From: Mycocentrospora acerina
Lineage: Eukaryota; Ascomycota; Dothideomycetes; Pleosporales
Direction: 5' to 3'
DNA: 64,000 nt
Assembly: GCA_022701365.1 (NCBI GenBank)
Contig: JAKUHH010000303.1
Coordinates: 1 to 64,000 of the forward strand
This document shows, piece after piece, positions 56,741 through 64,000 of this stretch; the stretch's first letter is position 1, and each line of letters begins with the position of its first letter. The notes under the pieces were generated by a model. That model searched no databases and was not told the origin of the DNA. It worked only from the letters and a program-made list of their open reading frames with translations. The position numbers and the translations under genes were made by a program.

Positions 56741-56996
56741 ATGTGGGAATCGCAATGCATCATATGGGAGTTTGGGTATCAATGGCGGTTTATTGGAAGC
56801 CAAAAGTTGTACTGCTATTGTACAAATGCAACGAGCCCACGATTTGGGGCGAAATAACCCAATGTCTGTATGAAAGCCATACGCCTGTGAGACCGTCCCA
56901 ACGCCTGAGAAGCCTCCCCGAAATGTCCAATCTGCATCCACAGTCCCCTTAATCCTAGTTTTTCGTGATGATGTGGATTACATCAATCCATATCCT
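56741..56996. terminator. Convergent 3' region of RSM19 and TAF10
   Basis: 256 bp between stop codons facing each other. No other feature was seen. Confidence 0.4.
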
Positions 56997-57725
56997 CTAT
57001 CGGTAGAATTCGCCGCGCTTGATGTTGACACCGTACTCGCCCACTGCCATACCCAAGTCCTCCATAGTGAGAACAGTGCGTCCTTGGCCACCACCCTGAC
57101 CGCCGCCCCCGAAGCCTGGACGCGCGATTCCTAGGTTGTAGTCTTTCGCCTTTGCTCCCGCATCTTTGCCGCCTTGCGCTCCTCCTGGGGCCGCTGTGCC
57201 TTGTGGGCCTGCCGCACCACCTAGACCACCCATAGGATTGTTACTAGTGGTATTTGATGACCGGATGCGCGAGAACTGATATGCGTCGGCGGCAATATCT
57301 GCAATGAACTTCTGTGTCGCGAGGGCAAGGAGGCGGGCAAGGTGCTGGGAAGTCTGCGGCGGAGGTGGGAGGCCAGCACGTGTCAAATAGTAATTGGTCA
57401 CTGCGTCAGGTATCTGGGGCTATCGTTAGTTTGCACGTCTCGGAGCATGTTCACGGGGGGTAAGGCATACAATAGGCGCATATTCATCCATCTTGCCCAG
57501 GAACTCGCGCAGTGTGGCATCCTTCTTGGCTGGTATCCGCGCTTCGAACGTCGTCGCAGCATCCATGACTCCGTTCGTTGCTGGCGGCTCCACGTCGTTT
57601 GCGCCGTCAAGGTTCATAGCATCAGGTTGTGTCGCGTCTTGGTTGATCTCGTCCTCAACCGCAGGTTCCTGCTCCTCGTTCTCCATAACCGTATCAGGCG
57701 GGGGCTGTGACGTAGCGTCGGCCAT
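56997..57725 (-). CDS. TAF10: TFIID/SAGA subunit TAF10
   Basis: Two minus-strand exons (57471-57725, 56997-57413) give 223 residues. The acidic N-terminus (DATSQPPPDTVMENEEQEPA) precedes the TAF10 histone-fold region: LREFLGKMDEYAPIIPDAVT, NYYLTRAGL, LARLLALATQKFIADIAADA and YQFSRIRSS. A Gly/Ala-rich insertion (GGLGGAAGPQGTAAPGGAQG) separates it from the terminal helix RTVLTMEDLGMAVGEYGVNI. TAF10 pairs with TAF3/TAF8 in TFIID and SPT7 in SAGA. The 57-nt intron (gtatgc..ccccag) joins YAPI to IPDAVTNYY. Confidence 0.95.
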
Positions 57726-60700
57726 TTTCAGATGATCAGGTGAGAGGCGTGGAGTACAAACGAACAGGCTGTGTGAGAGGTATAGACGGGCTGGGCTGGC
57801 TGCAAGGCGCTGCGGAGATGGCACGGGAGTGAATGGCGCGTGCCAATGCGGAAGTCGCGAGCAGCCAATCGAAGCCTGCGCAGCTCAGTAGCGTCAGCCT
57901 TGCTACCACCACGTTATGATACATTCATCATGGCAACTCTCCTTCTTTCCGAATGCGTACGTATTGCTGTCTTGATATCTGTAGCTATTACGGACTTATT
58001 ACTCATTTTGCAGAGTAAATCTAACTCTGTGAAGCAACGTGCTCTCCATTTACTCTGTCCTAGCGATGATGCTTGTGGAGGATGAGACATAAGCTCAAGT
58101 TTGCTGCTTAGCTGTCTAACAAACGCTTCCTTTGTACTCTCATCGCTGATTATGTCAGATTTCTTATGTCGGACTTCATCAAAGCATTGTCAATATTGTA
58201 ATTCTGACAAAAACACAGCCTCTGGCACACCCTAGTTGAGGTATCGAAGTACCGACACCACAAGCAACTGTAGGACCCTGTCTTCCTAGTAATATTGGTA
58301 CCTGCAAGTCTTTCTTGTGAGCTGATGGAACAAATATATCAGCATCCTGGCCGGTAGCCTCAACGACATACACAGCCTATGAAGGGCATGTAAGCCAACC
58401 ATGCCATTCAGAGTGGGTCTTCTTACGTAGCTGTCATGCAAACCGTCATCACTCGAGTACCTCGGTGTCATTAATGACATCTAACTTTGCTAAATTTCGA
58501 AGCTTGGCACTATTATCAGTTACTTTGAGTGAGATGACCAATCTTTTCTGGCTTCCGCGCCCGCCCAACATCAGACGCTGCAACAATCACTACTGATGTC
58601 TATTGCGTCGAGCGTCTTCAACTGATCTTTCTTTTGTCAATCGCTCGCCCGTCCACCAAAATGAATATGATTCGTCTCAAAGCAGCATCACTGTACCCTT
58701 ACTTTACCATTGCACGCGCTATGCGCTTTAAGACTACGTGAGGACTCACTTTAATTACCATTTGCTAGGTGTTCGAGCTCAAGGAGTGTCGAGATGGTGA
58801 ATGAAGAGACATGCGTAATATATCATTGAGAACATGAAACAGGAGTGCAAATAGCATTTGATGATTAGAAGACAGTAGAAACTAAAGGAAGAACAAAAAT
58901 AAAGAGGTTGAGGGAGCGGCAGAAGTAGGTTCGGACTCGGACGGATGAGACGCAGTAATTTAGAGTGGAATCAAGGGTGTCACCAATGTTGACTTGCAGC
59001 ATTATGGCTAGTCGAGCGAAGATGAAGAAGATTGCCAGAGAGATTTTTCACGTTCCAGAGACAGAGACAGTTTCAACGTATGAATGATCATGCCAAACGG
59101 GGTGGCACGATTTGAATTCATACTCCACTACAGAAACGAGCAATGTTTGAAACTCCACACTGTATGTTAGGATATCACTGCTGTAGGTTGGGCTGTGTGG
59201 ATTACAAAAACAGCAAGCAAGGGATTCTACTCGGCCCCTGCGAACGTAGTTTCGAGTTTGCTGCCACTTGGATCGTGACCAAGCATACAAAGTAGATGTC
59301 TTATGATTGATTGCTTCCAAACGATGTTGTAGCAAATAGACGAGATTAGCTGAAGCACATGATCGCCCTGTACTGTATTGGGTCCAACACCTGCATGTCA
59401 CTCAAAGTACTCAAGAACAAACGCCACAAAGCTCCACACGCATCACGACGAGACGGTCCATGGCTAATGTCAGCGCCTGGACATGTTGCTCCTTTGCTCG
59501 GCAGGACCCGGAAGGCCAATGGCCGCGATCCGTCCTTCCGCAGGCACGGGGATTGCTCGCTCGCGCATGTCCCGGCATGCCAAAGAAAATAGCCGGCTAA
59601 TGCCCCATGCGGCTTGTGACTTTGCGCAGCCGCGATGGTATAGGTGTAAAGTAAAGAATTGGGCATGGACGGCAGGCAAGCGTTCGCGAGACTGCAGGCA
59701 GCGACTCAAATGAGGGGTCCTCGATGACGTCGAACAAGTAAGATTGGGATTTTGAATACGACGCAACCATGAACATGAATGCGCATGAGCGGGCAGCAAG
59801 GAAGCCTGGCTCGGCTGGCGGAGATGTCCTGGGCAGAATTGCGCTCAGCGCGTCCCTCGGGCGTCCATTGTGTCTAGTGAAAAAAGTCAAGTGCGGGCCG
59901 CAAAATCTTGCCGCTTGAGTGACTTGCACTGGCCTGCTCCCCTCCGCTTCCCACACACGACAAGCAATATTCGTCAACTGGCCCGTGGTTATCCTCGAGC
60001 CCGTCGCCTACGACTTTCGGGACGCCGCCTCCATCGCTTTGTGTTGCTGCCTGCCTGTCAGATTCGCCGCCGTGACCTCGCCATTCGAGTGCCCGGAGCC
60101 CGACTCGCTACACGGCCTTGTCCTCGTTGACGCGATCAGCCCACGACGCTCTCGCTCCCGCCGCCTGCGTGTCTGCTGCTCCTGCCCGCCATAGGAAATC
60201 GTCCCAGCCGCCCGTCCAGACTCGTGCCAGAGGTCAGTCCCCCCCAAACCCACCGCCCCGCGTTCATCGCCGCGTTTCTGTGTGTCGCCCGCTTGCTACC
60301 TGCTCCCTTGTGCGCCTGGAGCCTTTCTGCAGCGTGCACGGCGGGCACCTCCCTCGCCTTCCGCTTCTGTACTGGGCCGGGTCGAGCAGTGTTGTTTACA
60401 GTCGTTTCTGCCTCATCCGGACCTAGCACCGGCCCGCGCATTCGATTCGACTTTTTGCTGCAAACCCCTCTTCGCCAACTGCTGCCCGCGACTGCGCCCA
60501 CACGTTTCGCTGTTTGCTTCTTTGCGCCCGCCCACACTGACATATTTGACCACAGCCCATACGTGCCTCGCAGTCGCCGGGAATTCCTCCGACAAGCACT
60601 CGTCGCTGCTCCCCGCGCTTTACAGCACCTCGCCTCCCCACCACGCGCAAACGGCCTTGTCTGTTGCACCCAGCGCGTTTGGCAGTGTAGAGCCGTCTTG

Positions 60701-60911
60701 CAGCACAGCCCTACCGACACCCAACACAAAGTTTGGTAGTAGCACAGGTCATTACGTGCGGAGAGGTTACCAGTGCACCTCTCCGGACACCCCAGTGCCA
60801 GCACCCGTACTGGTCAAGAGAGCACAGTGCGCTTCTGAGGAATATTAGCGCTCTCCCACGCCTCCCAAGTCGAACCCTATACCTCGCTGAAATCCATACA
60901 CTGCAGCCACA
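57726..60911. promoter_or_regulatory. 3.2-kb gene-poor divergent region, TAF10 / La-domain gene
   Basis: The first ~200 bp should hold the TAF10 promoter. From about 57,930 to 59,350 the DNA is more AT-rich. A minus-strand fragment (58179-58373, VVEATGQDADIFVPSAHKKD) reads like eroded coding sequence but matches no family I know. From 59,880 to 60,900 it is C-rich and pyrimidine-rich, probably the promoter and a long 5' UTR of the La-domain gene. Overlapping frames on both strands (60136-60804, 60282-60848) look like chance in GC-rich DNA. Confidence 0.4.
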
Positions 60912-63900
60912 ATGGCATCAACGTTTTCCTACGCGCAAGCCGCAAAAGGCATTTCACCAGCCCCCACAAGCAAGCCTGTATCTGGCTCCGCCACCCCTGT
61001 CAAGGATGTTACCTCGATTCCTCCGTCCGCTGCTCTCACCTCGGTGAGAAGTTGGGCAGACGATGCCGAAACCGAGTTGACACCTGAGAACCCCACGACT
61101 GAGCTCGAAAACGAACCGCAGACATCATCCAAACCAGCCAAATCGCCGCAGTCCCCCGAGACCTCAAGCGTGTCATCGCCAGATCTAGGAGCTTTGTCTG
61201 CGTCCACGGCGACAAAAGATGACGACGTAACGTCGCAACCCATCGCGTCTTCCGAGTCAACATGGGACAACAAGTCTCAGGCCTCCACTTCAGTCGACAA
61301 GACGGCGGAACCAGCAGAGCAGACATCGGACAAAGTGAAAAAGGGCAAGAATTCTGTTGTCAAGCCCCTTCATGAGGCCCCTCTCCCATCTGTGAACATC
61401 TGGAAGCTTCGAGCAGATGAGCAGAAGGCCAAGGTGAACAAGACGGGTCCAACTCTCGCTACAACCGGTCAGTCTCAGGGATCTTCATCCAAGAAGACCG
61501 GTTCTGATGCGAAGGAGAGTTCTACTGCTGGTGACGGCAAGTACAAAACTCGTGAGGAAGATAAGGCTGCACAAGGTAGAAAGGATGGAAGGGCTGATAC
61601 TGAGTCCAAGAAGGGTGTCAAGGGCAGGTCCCTGGACAAGGACGCCAAGTCAGCATCTTCTGCACTTCCTCCACCTCCCAATCGTGACCAAGAGTCGTGG
61701 CCAACACCAGAGACTGCGGTTGACGAGGACCGCAAGAAGTCTCAAGGAAAGGGCGAGAAAGTAGAGAAAGAGCGCAAGGACGGAGCTACTGCTAGCTCCC
61801 ACGGCAAACACGAATGGGTGAAAGTCCCATATACTCCATCGGTTGTGTTCAACACACCATTGCCAAACACTACTGGCTCACGACGAGGCGGGAGACCTGG
61901 AGGACGAGGAGGAGCACAGAATGGTGGCAGACCTACCAACTTTGGCAGCAATGGCGCCGGACAACACGATAAGGACGGACCTACTTCGACTGTTGCCTTG
62001 AATGGTGACCAGACACAGCGGGAACGAACTGACGGAGAGATCCCAGGAGATTCATCCCCGAAGACAAAGCGTGTAGGTGGCGCTGCATCACCAACCTTGA
62101 AAAATCAGGTACCTTTGTCTTCTGGAGAGAAAGCCTCAAACCCCTCTAACCCTGTATCTTCGGGAGCTGGCACACAGCTTGGGACCTCTTCGGTAAAAGA
62201 CGAGTCCCAAGTCCCAGCTCACAGCAATGGACATTCCCGACAGTTCTCCAACAAGCCATACAAGAGCCGACGTGGTGAATTTTCCGGCGCAGGCGAACGA
62301 AGGAGGGACGGCGCAGCATCACCACCTAAGGACGGCACTTCTGACGATCGCCGGGCAGCCACAGAAGGCTCTGGAGAGGGCGAGCGACGAGCATTTCAGG
62401 ATGGCCCTAACGGTCATTCATCCAAGCATGGCCGGTATGGCACATATGCTGGCGGTCGCGAACGCACTCGTGGGGGTGCTCGTGGGTCTAGAGCAAGCTA
62501 CTCAAACGGTCATCAGTTCGTGAATGGACACTCTCAATCCGCACAGTCATCATCATCGTTCCCGTTGGGTCCGCGCTCGCCAACTACTTTCAACCCGGAA
62601 AGCTTTTTCTCGGCTCCTCAGGGCAAACATCGTAACAGCCACCGCTCACAGTCCATGACAACTGATCCTTTCCGATACCCGACCTTCCAGCCCGGACTTC
62701 CAGTTGCTCCTATACCATACAACCCCTACGACTACAGTATGATGCAGCCGATGAGCGCTTTGGCGTACAACCCGTACGGAGTGGATCAATATGCGCTCTT
62801 CTCTATGATGACCACACAGGTGTAAGTAGCTATTTACTCTAATCAAAAGACATGCTAACGCTGCCAAGTGAGTATTATTTCTCTGTCGACAACCTGCTCA
62901 AAGATATGTTCCTTCGTAAACATATGGATTCGCAAGGCTTTGTATCCCTCGCGTTCATTGCTGGCTTCAACCGCATCAAGCATCTGTCGACAGATTTGGA
63001 GATGATCAAGCTTGTGTGCCAGCAATCAAATATCGTCGAGTATCGCACAGGTGATGATGGCCAAGACAGGCTGCGTCGCAAGGACGGCTGGGATAAGTGG
63101 GTTCTCAGCATGGCAGAGCGTGCCGAGTTGGCTCAAAATGAGGGACCCAAGGAGCTCCACAAGCCTGCTGTACCGCAACCTAACGGATTCGACCAGTCCA
63201 ATTTTCCTCATTATCCGGTGATGCCGACTGGGGAACTGAACGGTAATGATGGAATATACCCGCAAACCAACGGTTACCACACTGGTATGCCTCAGGACGC
63301 TGCACAGGATTCGACAGAGACATTGCCAAGTGGCTCGACTACCGAAGGAGCGAATGGTTCGGCCCTTCCCAACGGTCATCCGATCGAAAATGCATCAAAG
63401 GCTGTAAGTGGAGAACCCGGTTTATCTTCTGATGCGCAATTCCAAATTTTTATCATGATTGCCCCCAAGCAAGACTAGTCACTAAGATTAGCTTTGCTCT
63501 CTCATACATCTCGAACATTTTTCTAATTGCTCCGACCGATAGTAAACACGATGTGTCAGGAGACGAACGAAGGAACCAGTTACTTATGTAAAACCCACGA
63601 TGCTGGTTCTTCCGAGTGGTAAGCCTATGATGCACTTTACTTTTTTCAGTTTAGGAATATTTCTGGGAGCCTAATGGTCTTTGCAATATTTGACTAATGA
63701 TTTTGTAGTGTTGATATCGGTATTTCAGAAATCCCTTGAAATGTTTTGAGCCCGTCCAGATCGACTTCGCCGACTCCCGTTCACCTCTATTGGGTCATAG
63801 ACCAAGAGAATCCTATCAACTTGATTCCTCTTGGCTCTTCCCACGAATCGTACTATCATCTGCGATCAAAAGCGTTACAAAAGCGTCACAATTTTCACCT

Positions 63901-64000
63901 CGGTACTACCCCTTACGACATGGATGTTCTTTACCAGTTTTGGTCGCATTTTTTTATCCGTAATTTCAACACACAAATGTACGACGAATTCCGCCATTTT
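60912..64000 (+). CDS. La-domain (LARP-type) RNA-binding protein, partial, C-terminal frame broken
   Basis: Exon 1 (60912-62821) and exon 2 (from 62869) are in frame; the 47-nt intron (gtaagt..gccaag) splits a Val codon just before EYYFSVDN. The first ~620 residues are disordered, with RGG-type stretches (RRGGRPGGRGG near residue 320, GGRERTRGGARGSRASY). The La motif is EYYFSVDNLLKDMFLRKHMD, GFVSLAFIAGFNRIKHL, with VCQQSNIVEYR. The open frame ends with a TAG at 63476-63478. Yet 63760-64000 again reads typical fungal LARP C-terminus (YWVIDQENPIN, GTTPYDMDVLYQFWSHF, NTQMYDEFRHF) in a different frame and runs off the window. Either indels, sequence errors or an unrecognised intron lie between. 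Such proteins (Sro9/Slf1-like) bind mRNA and ribosomes. Confidence 0.8.
63479..63760 (+). pseudogene. Degenerate or mis-assembled stretch of the La-domain gene
   Basis: Fragments resembling coding sequence appear in changing frames with stop codons: a SRTF-like stretch near 63510, DVSGDERRN near 63550 and DAGSSEW near 63605. A possible intron (gtaagc near 63620, ttttttcag near 63650) does not by itself restore one frame. I could not find a splice model joining both sides. Confidence 0.45.

Noticed and set aside
60136..60848. Overlapping 222- and 188-codon frames before the La-domain gene
   Set aside because: Both strands are open in GC-rich DNA with Cys/Arg/Pro-rich translations and no motif; more likely a long 5' UTR/promoter.

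Overview
The window looks like nuclear DNA of a filamentous ascomycete, most likely a Dothideomycete (Pleosporales-like). The order-level placement is inference. It rests on short (about 45-70 nt) GT..AG introns in most genes, fungal-specific families (DASH Dad3, PTH11-like rhodopsin-domain protein, NRC-2/Fpk1-type kinase, fungal La-domain protein) and a strongly AT-rich, stop-riddled transposon block with a C-to-T / G-to-A pattern typical of repeat-induced point mutation (RIP).

Region 1 (1 to about 13,880) is an AT-rich compartment with no intact gene. It holds a dead Tad1/I-like LINE (gag with zinc knuckle, endonuclease, reverse transcriptase, RNase H), then a complete but RIP-inactivated Ty3/gypsy LTR retrotransposon at 5848-13348. 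The gypsy copy has recognisable LTRs, a polypurine tract and a matching 5-bp target-site duplication (AAAGT). It also carries a long antisense reading frame with a coiled-coil part, broken only by TAA/TAG codons, downstream of pol, and a 109-bp tandem duplication at the end of its right LTR. Two copies of a roughly 135-bp repeat, probably LINE 3' ends, lie on either side of it.

Region 2 (13.9-35.2 kb) is gene-bearing and mixed. It encodes a GPI-anchored Ser/Ala-rich surface protein, kynurenine formamidase, a stomatin-like mitochondrial protein, a secreted FAD oxidoreductase, a 7-TM rhodopsin-domain protein, a phenol-hydroxylase-type FAD monooxygenase, an uncharacterised protein, an atypical short-chain dehydrogenase, a CHORD/CS co-chaperone, a glutaredoxin-like protein and an HpcH/HpaI aldolase. 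A sequencing gap (121 N flanked by poly-C) lies at 33.0-33.2 kb. The 19-31 kb part has wide spacers and accessory-type enzymes, but no PKS/NRPS/terpene backbone gene is visible.

Region 3 (35.6-64 kb) is mostly housekeeping: taspase-like threonine aspartase, Arp3, Trm2, mitoribosomal uS5m, DASH Dad3, an NRC-2/Fpk1-type AGC kinase, a large low-complexity protein with an N-terminal eIF4E-binding-type motif, Mre11, mitoribosomal uS19m, TAF10 and a La-domain protein that runs off the right edge. Several pairs are divergent and share short promoters (Trm2/uS5m, Mre11/uS19m, taspase/Arp3). Exon models were built by hand from frame continuity and splice signals. Each quoted CDS sums to a multiple of three.
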